A stretch of DNA of 64,000 bases from Humulus lupulus (taxonomy: Eukaryota > Streptophyta > Magnoliopsida > Rosales > Cannabaceae). Below the pieces are notes generated by a model. That model worked only from the letters and a program-made list of their open reading frames with translations. It did no database searches and was not told the DNA's origin. Numbering within the stretch: position 1 is the first letter of the stretch; every line of letters begins with the position of its first letter. The stretch lies in assembly GCF_963169125.1 (NCBI RefSeq), contig NC_084802.1:15190896-15254895 (forward strand), in the 5' to 3' direction. This document shows, piece after piece, positions 11,831-24,099 of the stretch. Both the position numbers and the translations under genes were made by a program.

Positions 11831-14248
11831 TGTAATGCCCCAAATTCTCCGATGTATTTAGCAGCGTGAACAGTAGGCCGGGAGGGCCGTACTTGCTTAA
11901 TTATGTTATTAATTGATTAAATGCATGTATCTGTTGATTATATTATGATATGATGTGAAATGCATGCATATGTGTCCATATTTCTTATTACAGGGGTGTG
12001 ATGGTAATTTGGCCCGTTGAGGGTAAATTAATTATTTGTACGCATGTTGGTAATATAGATTGAGACCACATTATGATGTGGGTTTGTTCGAGCCATTTGG
12101 CATGAGACGATCAAGGAATGTTGAATATCGGTTTGGTCATAACGGGCTTAAGCTCGGGGCTCGGGGTGAGTCTCGGGGTGCTTTTAATGTTTATAGTATT
12201 ACCGGGGATTAAGGGTAACGGGATGTGAAATATTGGTGTTTGAGAGTATTGAGATTAGCGGGAATTGGGAAGCGTTAATTATCATTAACGGTGTAGGTGG
12301 AAAATGCCAAAATTGCCCTTGAAGTGGTTTTAGAAGCTTTATTAGACCTAGGGGTATAATGGTCATTTATGATTTGGATATATATGATGTATAGATGGCT
12401 GTAAAACAGAACCCAAAACAGAGTTTGCTTCATCCTTCCCGTACCTTCACCTTCCTTCATTCCCCTTGTGAGTTTTTGTGATCTTGTTGAGGATTTGAGC
12501 TTGGGAGCTAGGTCTTGACACTTTGGGAGAGTGTTCCACAGTGGAAGAGCACCATAACCTGAACTCGAGGTAAGATTTTAGCCATTAATTTCCATGTATG
12601 CTCTATTTTCGTTTTAGGATTTCAGCTTTAGAATTTGGTGTGGAAAGTTGGAATCAAGGGGAGTTCTTGTGGGGTTTTACTTGGGTTATGATGGGGGAGA
12701 GTTATGGGTGATGTTTGGAGGTTTAAATGGGTGTTTGAAAGAGGTTTGGGTGGTGTTTAAACTGGGTTTGAAGGGTTGGTTCTAAGAGAAATCGTAGAGG
12801 AAGAAAAACAGGGGTTTTGGCTGAACTGGGTGTTGGGCCGCGGCATGGCCAGGGAGAGCCGCGGCCCTTGGTGAAATCTGAGTTTGGGCGCCTCTGTTTG
12901 AGGGGCGGGCCGCGGCATGGCCAAGGAGGGTCGCAGCCCTTAAGGCATTTTTGGCCAAAGTGAGCTTTTTAGCATGGGGATGCAATCCTAAGGCCTCGGG
13001 AATGAACCTACTACCCGGTTGAGTAGTGTTTGAGGTCCCGGAGGTTAGGTTTTGGTTTGGGAACCTTTTATTATTCATTTTATTGATGGAATCCCATAAT
13101 TTGGTTATGACCAGGTAACCGCTAAAGGACCAAAAGGTTGATCGTTCTTAGGGTCACTCTTTTATTTGTTCTTGCTCGAACCAGAGGTAAGAAAACTGCA
13201 CCCCAAGTGTGACATGCATGGATATTTGTAGGGCATGTTGATTGTGTAATATGGACATGTATTGAACATGGAATGCTTAGCGTATGTTGTTCGCTTGTGC
13301 ATAGCGCTGACTAATTAGTCAGGCTTGGCAAAGGTGCTAGTATCAACTGTGAAGCTGTGACTGCTTAGTCAGGTTCGGCAGTGGTACTGGGCACTGGTCA
13401 CGTTGCACTGACTTGTCAGTCAGAATTGGCAAAGGTGTTAGTGTCAGCTGTGAAGCTGTGACTTATTAGTCAAGTTCGGCGGTGATACTGGACACTGGTC
13501 ACTTAGCGCTGACTCATTAGTCAAGGATGGACTTAGCGTGGTTCACGCAAGCCAACGGAGATTAGATCTAATCGACCATTAGCATTGAATGGCTCAAAGA
13601 GCATTAATGCCTGACCGACCCTGAGGGTCGATGAACAAACAAAGCTTGGAGGCTGGTGGCTTACCTAGCAGCCACTCTCCCGCTAGAAGAGAGAGAGCCT
13701 GGAGGCTGGTGGCTTACCTAGCAGCCACTTTTCCGCTAAAATCATGTGATGTTCATTTGCTTGTTGGAAGCTTTATGTTCAGTATGATTATAATGATAAT
13801 CATTTGATAATGTTTATGAGAAGTGTTATGTTTTCTTGCTGGGCTTTGGCTCATGGGTGCTATGTGGTGCAGGTAAAGGTAAAGAAAAGCTCACCTAGCC
13901 TTGAGTGGAGAGCTGATGTGGTGGTGTGTACATATGCGGCCGCTTGACCACCACGGTCAAGGTGTTCTCAGAGGAGCTAGGGGGTTTACCCTACTTTTGC
14001 CGCTTAGGTCGGCGGGATTGTAAATTTAAAACTGTAATGACCATTTTGTACTGAGAACCACTTGTAAATGTTTTGTTTAGCTCTGCAGAGCAGTTTGTAA
14101 TAAAAATCTTCATTTCCTTTTTATTGGTTTTATGCCTTAACCCGTTAATTACACTTAGAGCACGTTTTTGACCAAAGGACTCAGGTAACGAGTCAAATTT
14201 CCGGTCCACCGTTCACCGTAACTGTTCTGGGGTAGCCAGGGTGTTACA
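11831..14248 (+). mobile_element. Solo LTR E1 (2418 bp)
   Basis: It begins TGTAATGCCCC and ends GGGTGTTACA, flanked by exact CATTA duplications (11826-11830, 14249-14253). The family is shared with E2 (43075-45431) and with the LTR of element F (60392-62846), which shows it belongs to a chromovirus. Predicted leader intron: donor CCAGAG|GTAAGA at 13187, acceptor GTGGTGCAG|GTAAAG ending 13872, preceded by CTGGGCTTTGGCTCA. Confidence 0.9.
13301..13740 (+). repeat. Degenerate tandem repeats within the E1 leader intron
   Basis: A first set repeats a GCTGACTxxTTAGTCAGG...GGCAAAGGTG / GGCAGTGGTACTGG...CACTGGTCAC unit about two and a half times (13301-13540). A second set repeats GGAGGCTGGTGGCTTACC...CAGCCACT twice (13650-13740). 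Related arrays occur at matching places in E2 and F. Confidence 0.65.
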
Positions 14249-14717
14249 CATTATGTTAGTTTGATATGGTGCTTATATATCACACGATGATTATTATGCT
14301 TATGATGTTTATTTATGTTTAGTTGAAAGTTTATGTTTTCTAGTTTGGGGAGTTATGTCCTACATAGCTCTTCTTACTGGGCGTTAGCTCATAGGTACTC
14401 TGTGTGCAGGTAAAGGCAAAGCAAAGCAGTGAGTAGTGCGGGCTCGAGGCATGGACTGGACATGTTAGAGGTTTGGCTCCAATTATTTTATGTTTTTTTA
14501 GAAATGAATCTCATGTTTTAAATTTTCAAACTTGAACGATTATTTTCTTTATGTTGTTGTTATTAAACCTAGCGTCCAATTTTTTTTTTAAATAATGAGA
14601 TCTCATTGTTTGTTTAAATTTTAAATAAATATTTTCTTTTAGTGTATTAAAGTATTTATTTGTTTATTATTTTAAACGGACTTCCTAAGTAACGTCTCAG
14701 AAAATTGGGGCATTACA

Positions 14718-15330
14718 ATATGGTATCAGAGAAATACGGTCCTAAAGAGTCTGTGGTATGCCCTAACATGTAAAGTTCATCGCCAAGAGACGAGCTCGAC
14801 TCACTGTACTGTAAGTGTTAAATTCTTACTTATGTGAATTTTGTCTTTTAAGTTTATGCACATAGTAGTACTAGGTTGGGAAGCTTGATAGATAGCTAAG
14901 TGTGAGCCTCTAGCTAGAAACTTGATAAGGATAATTCGAAGATGGTTTGAATATTTAGAAAATTCGCGATTAAATTTTTTCTTCGGTTTATCAAGTTTAT
15001 TATTGGAATGCTCAGTTTCATTATTTAAGGTCAAAGCATTCTTTCTTTGTGCTTAATTGGTATGAGTAGTTTAGGAGTTAGAAAATCCCTCCTAGAAGGT
15101 ATCAAAGAAAGTCGTGGTTGAGGTTGAGGGGGAAACAACGGTTTACCACCAGAACCATGGGAATGGTAAGAGCATTTTACTATGAATGGAATAGACCATC
15201 TGAAGGTGAAATGAAGCAAATGAGGTGCCACAGTGCCACCAGTGCCAGCAAGACCGGTGGGGCCAAAGAAAAGAAAAGATAATCACTAGCTTTAGTGGTA
15301 TAACCTACTGCAGAGGATAGAAATGAGCCA
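14718..15330 (+). other. Primer-binding site and leader of element B
   Basis: TGGTATCAGAG at 14721-14731, three bases after the LTR, is complementary to the 3' end of plant initiator tRNA-Met. A splice-donor-like GTAAGTGTT at 14811 lies about 90 bases after the LTR, the same place as the leader intron predicted in element A. No coding region is recognisable from here to about 15330. I see no counterpart of A's ORF0. Confidence 0.6.
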
Positions 15331-16339
15331 TTGTTTGAAAGGTTCCAGAAACAACATCCACGGTGTTTTTGAGGGAAGCACTGATCCGGTCGAGGCAGAA
15401 TAGCAGGTCATCCGCAAGGAGAACATCTTGAACATGATGAGAGTTCAGGGAAATAATGAGTGGTATGTACGTTTGCACATGGTAGGAAGTGATGTAACAC
15501 GCATAGGATGTGAATACTATGGACTGGGACGGGTTCAGACAAGTTTTCAAATGACAAGTATTATAACTCTGTCATCCTAGCTATAAATATGGATGAATTC
15601 ACTAGACAAGATTCAGGGAGTCTCACTGTTACTGAATACACATAAAAGTTTGATCAGAAAGAAACGCCAAACTTTTATTATTTCAACGAGGATGGCTTGA
15701 GAGGTGTTTCAACATGGGTGTCTAAGGTACCTAGTGAACATGGTCGATGACGCTAAAGAAATAGATAGGAGGTCTGAAGAAACTAGAGTAGTTGCTGAAT
15801 TTCTTGACGTCTTCCCAGAAGAGTTGCTAGGGTTACCACGACATAAGGAGATTGAGTTTATGATAGGCCTTATGCCAGGGACAACACCAGTATCTCGAGC
15901 ACCATAAAGAATGGCACCAGCAGAATTGAAAGAGCTCAAGACACAGTTGGAAGAATTACTCAAGCTAGGGTTTATCAGACCGAGTTACAGTCCTTGGGGC
16001 GCACCAGTTTTATTTGCCAAGAAGAAGAATTGGTCCATGTGGATGTGCATTGATTACTAAGAGCTAAATAAGGTGATGATAAAGAACAAGTATCCATTTC
16101 CAAGGATTGATGATGTATTCGACCAGCTTTAGGATACAAAGGTATTTTCTAAAATTGATCTTCGATCGGGATACCATCAAGTAAGAATCAAGAATGAAGA
16201 CATATCGAAGACAGCGTTCAGAACCATATATGGGCATTATGAGTCTCTAGTAATGTTGTTTGGACTCACAAATGCCCCCAACATCGTTTATGGACATCAT
16301 GAATCAGGTTTTCAAGAAGTATTTAGATCGGTTGTCATA
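15331..16339 (+). pseudogene. Element B gag remnant and N-terminal reverse transcriptase
   Basis: From 15331 a short gag trace reads FERFQKQHPRCF, then a stop, close to the [14 protein letters not shown] motif of element A. From about 15740 the linker before RT and the RT fingers/palm start are readable (EFLDVFPEELLGLP, then [17 protein letters not shown], then [10 protein letters not shown]). In-frame stops sit near 15906 (Tyr codon to TAA), 16057 and 16130 (Gln to TAG). A frameshift follows at about 16280. Most of gag and all of the protease are missing, so B suffered internal deletion as well as point decay. The frame is cut at 16339 by solo LTR D, just before the catalytic FxDD motif, which resumes at 20391. 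Confidence 0.85.
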
Positions 16340-19300
16340 TGTAGTAACCGGGGTTACCTTTCTTTTAGACCTCTTTATTTATGTGATTATAGGTTGTCTT
16401 TATTTTATAGAATAGATTTAACTTGAGTTGTGGTGATATAATAAGGTTTAATTTTTGAAATATTTAGTGGTTATGATTATAGTATTTAGTGGTTATGATT
16501 AGTATAGTATAGTATAGTTTTGTGATATTAGTAGTCTTGTTTGTGGAAAATGGGTGATTGCGTAAGAATAAATTAATTATGGTATTATTAAGAATTGTTA
16601 TGGATCGAGTCTACATAAAGCCCTAGAGCCCATAAGATTTTGGGCTTAGTAAATTCAAAATTATCCTAGAGAATTAGAGTTTGTTATTTTATGGTTAGTT
16701 AGGATATTTGTGGATTAGGTTGTTATCTAGATAATTAAATAGAGTTTTCGTAACTTTAGAGTACTGTAACTTCGGACTTGTTTTTGACATAGTTATGTTA
16801 TGATTTTCGAAAAGTAGTATTTCTAAAAAGTTGTAGATAATTAAATTATCTTTCCAACGGTATAAATATTGTCTAAATTGGACTTCTACAGATTTAGTTA
16901 TGTTTATTTTAACAGGTGAGTCCAGAGTTACGAGATTTAGGTAGTTAGAGGTTGAGATATTTTTCCTAGGTAGTTTGATGTTAGCTTATTCCTCAATTAT
17001 TTAATAAAAATATTAATAAAATAATTTAGAGATATTTTCTATAGAAGTTAGGATTCTATTTTATTTAAATTTAAATTTGGATTATAGTTAGAATGATATT
17101 AGGATTTTTGAGAGCCTATTCCTTCTCATTTTTTTCATTCACTCTTGCTCTTCTTGAGACCCTCACGCACACTCTCTCTCTCTTCCTATTGTTGTCGTGC
17201 ACCACCATAAAAACACAAACCCTAAGGTCGAAATCATCATCACCATCACTTCTTCATATCATTGAAACTCTATTACCCAAAGAGGCCACACGACCAAGGC
17301 TATCTTTCTTATTGTCATAAGCCTACAAGCAATCATTTAAGGATCTAGGGTTTTTCTTCAAGATCAAGGTTGAGGTATAGTTAAGTTTTGATTGTGTTTG
17401 AGTTTTATATCTATTAGTTTATGTTTTAATAATGGTATTATGTTTATGAAATAGGGTTCTAAGTGGGATTAGCATATAAAAGACTCAAGTATAGTTTCTG
17501 TGCACCACACTCAAGGTAAGGAAAATTAGGTAGTTTATTTTATGACCTAGTTTATGTTTTGTATGACCTAACATTTCAGGTACAATAAAGGGGTAAGTGT
17601 AGCTGGACCTAAGGTGTCCAATGATGTATGACAGACTTATGCCCGGTAGGCTCGGATGCCAAAATTTTATGACGGACCTAAGTTGGTGTCTGGTGTATGA
17701 CGGGCTTATGTCCGGGGCTTGATTGTCACCCTTGTATAAGCACTTATCTTTCTTATACATGTCTTGTTATTATAACCTATGATTATTGATAGACCCAAAA
17801 CGGATATGTTTTAAATATTTATAAATCGCAAGCGCACGAATTGTTCATATAGAATAGTGATCGTGTAAGCAAGGATGTCGAACCCAAATGAGTTGTCTAA
17901 AATCGAAAAGAAAACTATTTTAAACCAAAATTAATAAATTCTAACCTAGCTCCAAAGATTGATGAGATTTTTGTATAATGAAAATAAAATAAAAGATAAT
18001 AATAAAGAAATTAAAGACAATATATAAACATAAATTAATAATAGAAATCAAGATGGTAAAAGAAATATTATTAAGATAATAGAATCCACAAAATATAAGT
18101 TCAATAATATTTATAGGTACATTGATTCCCAAGTTCTAGTAATAGTAGAAATTAATCAAACCATCACTTATTCAAATTAAATATTCTATTTAAGCACAAG
18201 TTTTTATAAAAATATAGGATTTATCTTCACTTTTCAAAAAGTATAATTTCAAAGCATTTAGTGTAAATCAATCTAATGAAATAACAAATAAATCAATGAA
18301 CATTATTTATAAGGCAAAACATAATATTTTTGTTCTAAGCATGGATGTGTACAATTTAATGACACATCTTATACAAAGAATATTATGTTTTTGCACTAAT
18401 GAAGAACAAAGTGTAAATATGTGCTAACAATCCAAAATACATGATATTTAAGATGAAAAAAGATATTTGAAGAAGAAAATCCAAAAACTTTATTGCACAA
18501 AATGGGAAATCAACACACAACATAAATACTATCTAGTTACATATTGTTTCATCATCACCTTAATAATCTTAAAAAGATTAGAAACTCATAACTAGAATAA
18601 AAAATACGAACAAAAGAATTACAAACATAAATAGGAAAATTTGGAGGATGAACCCCCAAATTTTTCCTCTAAAAACTCATAGAAAAAATGACCAAAAAGA
18701 AGAAAAAGATGAAGAGAATTGAGAGGTTTTGAAAGTGTAGAACTTGTGGTATGGTAACCTCTTCCAAAATAATCACTCTCTAAACGGTCTTGAAAATTCC
18801 CTATTTATAGCCAAAATGAGATTATTAAATTAATAATAATATGAAAAATTGGGGTAAATTATAGGGTGTAATAATGATGTTTTTGGGTAAAATGTGTAGA
18901 AAAATTTGGGTAAAAAGTGGTATTTTTAGACATAAGGGAACAAGGATGCTTTTGGGCAATTTATGGGCTCAAGACAATTGTGGCTGCTGGCAGGTTTCGG
19001 CTGGAAGTGGCTGGGTCAACTTGGATTTGCTGAAGGTGGTTGTGGGTGGCTCATGGCAGTCTTGGGCCGAAGGAGTGTATAACTGGGCAGGGAAAGGGGC
19101 CAGGCGTGGCTGAATGAGGTACGGGCCTAGGCTGGGTTGATGCTGGCGGGCCCAGCAGGTGGTGAGAGGCACGGGCCCAGCAGGTGACTTCGACTGGGCT
19201 GGCGTCTGGGCTAGGCTGCTGAGCAGGCCCGTGGGGGCTGGAGAGGGGTTGGCAGCTAGTGGCTTCATTGGTGGGCCTGATGAAGGAAACGGGACTGGCT

Positions 19301-20390
19301 GAAGCTTCATGTGCCATTTTTTCCTTTCCTCTTCAAAATTGCCATAATTCCTTCATTTTTCTTACTTTTTCAAGAGCAAAAACATGCAACAAATTGTCTA
19401 CAAAAATAAACATAAATTAAATTAAAACTAAATATTTTCAATAATAAAATATACAACAAAAGTTCGATGAAAATATTAATTAAAACTTAATTTACTTAAA
19501 CAATTAAGCTCAAAATTACATCTTTTTACTTCTAACTTACAATATTAATTTTAAATAATCAAACAATAACATTTTACAATAATATAACTATAAAAATACC
19601 CAAAAATATATTAAATCAAAATAAACCTAATAAATTCAAAATTACTTAAAAACTTAATAAATCAATTAAAAACTCAAGAATTAAGCAACAATTAGCACAT
19701 AGAAAGTGGTAAAATAACTCTATTTTGTAGAGTTATCAATTATGACCTATGACTTATGATATATTTTGATCTTGTATGATTAGTATAAATTAGCGTTGTT
19801 ATGAACTCTTGTATGAACTAATGGTATGATTGTTATGACTATGTGATTATATGATTTGTTATTTATGATGTGTTTATGACTAATGTTATGATTGCAGGAT
19901 ATAATTTATGATCTAGATCTATGTGTGATTTTTAGTATGACAGTGATATAGGATAGATTATGACCTTGGTTTCTGTTATGAATATAGTATTGCATGTGAA
20001 ATTATTCGTTGTGAGTTTATGATTGATTTCTGTATGAATTGCTGTGTATTTTCCTTACTGGGCTTAGAAGTTCATTCCTTTCTTTTATTTTTGCAGAATA
20101 AGTTAACTTTAGATGACCGGTTGCGAGCGGATTCCCAATAGCAAGACTGGTGTGAATATGTGGGGGCCATATAGCCGCGTGTTATTTTCTTGGGAAATTA
20201 TGAACTTTATGATTTAATGTTGCCTAGTTTTAATTTTATTTTATTGTAAAGACTACTATTTATTTTTTCTAAACCCGGGTTATATTTATTTTAAATTATC
20301 AATAAAAAAGGCAACACTTTTTATGATTCATGATGTTTATTTTTCAACATCTTATTTTCTACAATTATAGCTAAAATTAAGGGTGTTACA
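16340..20390 (+). mobile_element. Solo LTR D (with solo LTR I1 inside)
   Basis: It starts TGTAGTAACCGGGG and ends GGGTGTTACA and splits the B reverse transcriptase immediately before its FNDD motif. Flanks are TCATA (16335-16339) and CCATC (20391-20395), which I read as a decayed TSD because three of five bases match and the coding frame joins across it. Without I1 the length is about 2.1 kb. Predicted leader intron: donor CTCAAG|GTAAGG at 17516, acceptor TTTTTGCAG ending 20096, within CTTACTGGGCTTAGAAGTTCA. GACGGACCTAAG/TTATGxCCGG repeats lie at 17600-17720. Confidence 0.75.
17787..19738 (-). mobile_element. Solo LTR I1, minus strand (1952 bp)
   Basis: Flanked by exact ATTAT duplications (17782-17786, 19739-19743). 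On the minus strand it begins TGATAACTCTACAAAATAGA and ends GGGTCTATCA. A minus-strand TATA box (GCTATAAATAGG) lies near 18806, which sets the orientation. The U5 part contains the CGCAAGCGCACGAAT and GTCGAACCC motifs shared with I2 (52242-56267). A GC-rich block at about 18970-19310, upstream of the TATA box, gives Pro/Ser-rich open frames on the minus strand; these are compositional and not accepted as genes. The lineage is not certain; I suspect Ty3/gypsy. Confidence 0.8.
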
Positions 20391-22530
20391 CCATCGTGTT
20401 CAATGATGATATACTGGTGTATTCTAGGACAAAGAAAGAACACGAGGAACACCTACATTTGACTTTGCAACGATTGAGAGAACATCAATTGTATGCGAAG
20501 TACAAGAAGTGTGAGTTTTGGTTGTTCGAGGTTGCATTTTTGGGACACATTGTCACTTATGGTGGAATCAAGATTGATCCTACGAAGGTTGCTACAGTGA
20601 AGGAGTGGCCAAGACTAAAGAATGCCTCTGATGTTCGAAGTTTTCTAGGTTCAGCACATTATTACAGAAAATTTATGGAAGGGTTCTTGAAGATAGCTAC
20701 ACTATTGACGGAACTCACGAGAAAGAATCTAAAAAATCATTCCGTCAAATAAGTGTGAGCAAAGCTTCCAAGAACTGAAGAGTCGACTCATATTGGCACC
20801 AGTACTCAACTTACCATCGGATGGAGGACAGTTTGTGGTCTATTGTGATGCATCAAAGTAAGGATTAGGTTGTGTATTAATGTAGTCTGGTAAAGTAATT
20901 GCCTATGCTTGAGGCAATTGAAAGATTATGAACAGAGGTATCCAACACACGACCTAGAGTTAGTTGCAATGGTGTTTGCATTAAAGATTTGGCGTCATTA
21001 CCTCTATGGGGTGAAATGTGAAATCTACATCGATCACAAGTACCTAAAGTATTTCTTCACACAGAGGAAATTGAACATGAGGAAAAGAAGGTGGTTAGAG
21101 TTTGTAAAAAATTATGACTGGGAGATAATCTATCACCCCGGTAAGGCCAACGTAGTAGTTGATGCTCTTAGTCGCAGAGGTTCGGGAATGGTTTATTCTT
21201 TACAAGGAGTATCAAGGAAGATCCTGGAAGACATGGAATGAGCTGGTGTAGAATTGATCACAGGACAACTTGCAAAGGTTACACTCCAATCCACCTTGTT
21301 AGAAAGGATCAGGGAAGGGCAGAATGCAGACAAGAAGTTGAGTGACCTAAAGCAATAGATGTAGGATGGGAATGCCAAGGATTTCACTATGTCAGATACC
21401 AGAATGATCAGATTCAAGGGGCGTATTTGTGTGCCAGACAGTGATGAGCTGAGGAAAGAGATTCCGACGGAAGCTCATACTACCCAGTATTCAGTTCACC
21501 CCGAGACAACTAAGATTTACCACGACCTTAAGGTATTGTATTGGTGGCCAGGAATGAAGAAGAATGTAGTGCAATATGTGGCAAAATGCTTAACCTGTCA
21601 GCAGGTTAAGGCAGAACATCAAAGACCAGCGGGGCTACTGCAATCGTTGAATATTCCTGAGTGGAAGTGGGAGGAGATATATGGATTTTGTGACGGGGTT
21701 ACCTAGGACCACAAAACAACTCGATATAATTTGGGTAATTGTGGATAGGTATACCAAGTCGGCTCACTTCCTATCGGTGTGCATGACTTATTCTATGGAT
21801 CAATTCGCTGAGTTGTACATAAATGAGATAGTACGGCTACATGGGACACCATACTCTATTGTATGTGATTGGGATGCTCGATTTACATCATCATTCTGGG
21901 AGAGTCTGCAGAGAGCAGTGGGAACTCAGTTAAAGTTCAGTACAACTTATCTCCCAAAAATGGATGGTCAGACTGAGAGAAAAAATCAAATCTTAGAAGA
22001 TATGCTCAGAGAATGTGTCATTGACTTTCAGGGATCTTGGAGTAGATACTTGCCACTGATGGAGTTTTCGTATAACCAAATCTACCAATCGACAATTGAG
22101 GTAGCACCATATGAAATGTTGTATGGAAGAAAGTGTAGGTCCCCACTTCACTGGGATGAACTGGGAGAGAGAGAGAAAACAACTTGGGCCAGATGCAGTG
22201 CAACACACCAATGAGGCTATTAAAAAAATCAGGGCTAGAATGATCACAACTCAGAGCAGACAGAAGTCTTATGCAGACATAAAGCACATGCATTGTTATT
22301 TTTGGTGATCATGTATTTCTGCATGTGACTCCAAGGAAAGGAGTCTCGGTGAAGAGGTTTCCCAAGAAGGGAAAGCTAAGTCACAGATATGTCGAACCTT
22401 TTGAGATTTTGGATAGAGTGGGCAATGTGGCTTATAGGGTAGATTTACCGCCGTCATTGTTCGAGGTGCACAATGTATTTCATGTGTCATAACTTCAAAA
22501 ATCTGTGTCCAACCCCTAGCATGTGCTGAG
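20391..22530 (+). pseudogene. Element B pol: RT palm, RNase H, integrase zinc and catalytic core
   Basis: It resumes the RT interrupted by solo LTR D: VFNDDILVYS at 20399 holds the catalytic Asp pair. RT thumb and connection follow to about 20740. RNase H continues in a shifted frame (YCDASK, then [18 protein letters not shown], then [13 protein letters not shown] at about 21140). Integrase follows: the His/Cys zinc region ([17 protein letters not shown], about 21585-21640) and the catalytic core with [20 protein letters not shown] and [14 protein letters not shown], so the DDE residues survive. There are stop codons at 20862, 20913 and 21240 and frameshifts near 20740, 21690 and 22180. The frame is cut at 22530 by element A and resumes at 32204. 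Confidence 0.9.
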
Positions 22531-22966
22531 TGTAGAGTCCAAGAACTTTACTTAGCTAATTGTTTAGTAGTATTATAGTATGTTTAGTGTTATCATTGTT
22601 ACTTTGGATTTTTGGTTCAGACCGGGAGTTATTTGGACACTCATAGTAGTACTTATAGATTTTCTAAGTTTAACCTATAGTTTAAGAATATTAAGTATAA
22701 CCTAAGGTTTGATTAATGTGTCTGATATTAAGGAATATATTATTATATTATAAGGTTTAGACATCAACCAATAGGATTTTAAGCACATGTTTTGAATGGT
22801 AATTAAGGATTTAGTATTTTTGAGGATTAAATTAAATAAGGGTAAAAGTTTGAATGTATAGGGTCAGTCAGCAGCTTTGAGCACGTTGAGGGCTTAGTCA
22901 AGGCTGTTTACTCCATTCAAACTCAGCTAAAAATGTGTAAATTCGTGTTTAAATATTCAGCGTATG

Positions 22967-23094
22967 CCGATATATCGCAGCTATAGGGGGCGATATGTCG
23001 CAGCACGTAGATACGGAAAACACGAATCGATGCACGGTCGCCTCGGGAACAAAGGTTCAGGCGATATATCGCCTATAGGGGGCGATATATCGCC
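22967..23094 (+). promoter_or_regulatory. Cluster of GGCGATATATCGCC palindromes in U3 of element A
   Basis: Four sites: CCGATATATCGC (22967-22978), GGCGATATGTCGC (22989-23001), GGCGATATATCGCC (23060-23073) and GGCGATATATCGCC (23081-23094). The last two are perfect 14-bp palindromes 21 bp apart, linked by TATAGG. The cluster lies about 180-310 bp upstream of the TATA box. It recurs in the 3' LTR (30720-30847), in A2 (about 53533-53661) and in variant form in K (39625-39765). Inference: binding sites for a dimeric DNA-binding protein. Confidence 0.6.
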
Positions 23095-23276
23095 TCCACC
23101 AGCATGAATTCAAATACATTTGAATTCTTTTCCCTTCAGCCATTCAAACTCCTTCAACAGTCCAGCATCTTCTGAACGAGTCTTCAGCCTCTGCTGAACG
23201 ATTATTCAAATGATTTTCACCTAAAAAGCCATTATTTTTATTCAAGTAAAATCAAGATATTTTCATTCCCAAACTC

Positions 23277-23284
23277 TATAAATA
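23277..23284 (+). promoter_or_regulatory. TATA box of the element A 5' LTR
   Basis: TATAAATA within CTCTATAAATAGGACC, a canonical plant core promoter. Transcription should start about 30 bp downstream. The same box is at 31030-31037 in the 3' LTR, 53845-53852 in A2 and 39925-39932 in K. Confidence 0.75.
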
Positions 23285-23742
23285 GGACCTAGTACCCAGC
23301 CATTATTCACCATTTGCTCTAAGTTCAGAGGCTGCTAGTGTTAAGTGAGTGTGAGAGTGTAAACACTTGGTTTGGGGAAAAACTATAAGCTTAAACATCA
23401 TAAGCTTATCAAACACTTAGGAAGTGAGTTCTATAGTATTTCGGTGGAGGTTAGATTGATCTTGCAATCTTTGAGGTAAACCCAAAACTCTAGTCCTTTC
23501 TGTATTCTATGTTATTTCTTTTCTCAAAACCTTCTACTCAGTCCCCTAACCTTATTCTTATTTTTGGTTAGGGAATCCAAGTTCTTAAGCACTTAAGTGG
23601 TGGTAAGCATATTTTCGTTTAATGGTTTAGTCTTCCTATTCTCTTTCATTTCATCTCCTTTCTTTAGACTCACCCTTGTTCATTGTGGTTTTAGGAGTGT
23701 TCCAAAAGTCCTAACTCAGTCCATTTTATCCCGGTAACTTTG

Positions 23743-24099
23743 GTAAGGAAAATAGGCTAGAATTAATATGTTATGTGCTTATGTTATCTATATGTTTATG
23801 TTATTAAAAGTGTTATGATATGTATATGTGTATGTAGGCTTGGGCATATGACCCATATGACTAACAAGACCCCAAATGGGTTATGGGCATATGACCTACT
23901 TAGCTAGTAGGACCCCATTAACCCCATGGGCATATGCTTGTTTAGTCTATGGGACCCCAAGTAATAATGGCCATTATAATAAGTGTATGTTATATGTATT
24001 ATGTTAAGTCTTTATGTTTTCTTATGAAATTATGTATGTGACTTTGTGTTAGATTTTCCTTACTGGGCATTAGGCTCACTCCTTTCTGTTTATGTGCAG
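23743..24099 (+). other. Predicted intron in the LTR leader of element A
   Basis: Donor TTTG|GTAAGGAAAA, acceptor CTTTCTGTTTATGTGCAG|G preceded by CTTACTGGGCATTAGGCTCA. Three ~50-bp degenerate repeats (GGGCATATG...GGACCCC) lie inside at 23845-23965. The same donor and acceptor context is found in other LTR families in this window. Predicted from sequence only. Confidence 0.45.

Larger units (their letters stand above)
10280..14717 (+). repeat. 5' LTR of element B (with solo LTR E1 inside)
   Basis: It runs from TGTAATATTTG to GGGGCATTACA and is followed by a tRNA-Met primer site. Removing E1 and one TSD copy leaves about 2.0 kb. A predicted leader intron has a donor at 11556 (CTTAAG|GTAAGAAG) and an acceptor at 14409, within the block ACTGGGCGTTAGCTCA...GTGTGCAG (14378-14409); E1 has landed inside this intron. 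Short frames at 10957 and 11265 have no recognisable content. Confidence 0.85.

Noticed and set aside
12782..13078. 98-codon minus-strand frame in solo LTR E1
   Set aside because: Antisense of GC-rich LTR sequence with repeats (CGCGGCATGGCC); a matching frame at 61669-61977 in F shows the cause is composition.
14721..14731. tRNA-Met-like sequence
   Set aside because: It is only the short primer-binding complement (also at 24448); no tRNA cloverleaf is present.
18969..19317. Overlapping Pro-rich minus-strand frames (113 and 88 codons)
   Set aside because: Two frames open at once over a GC-rich block; not preserved as protein in the related LTR I2.
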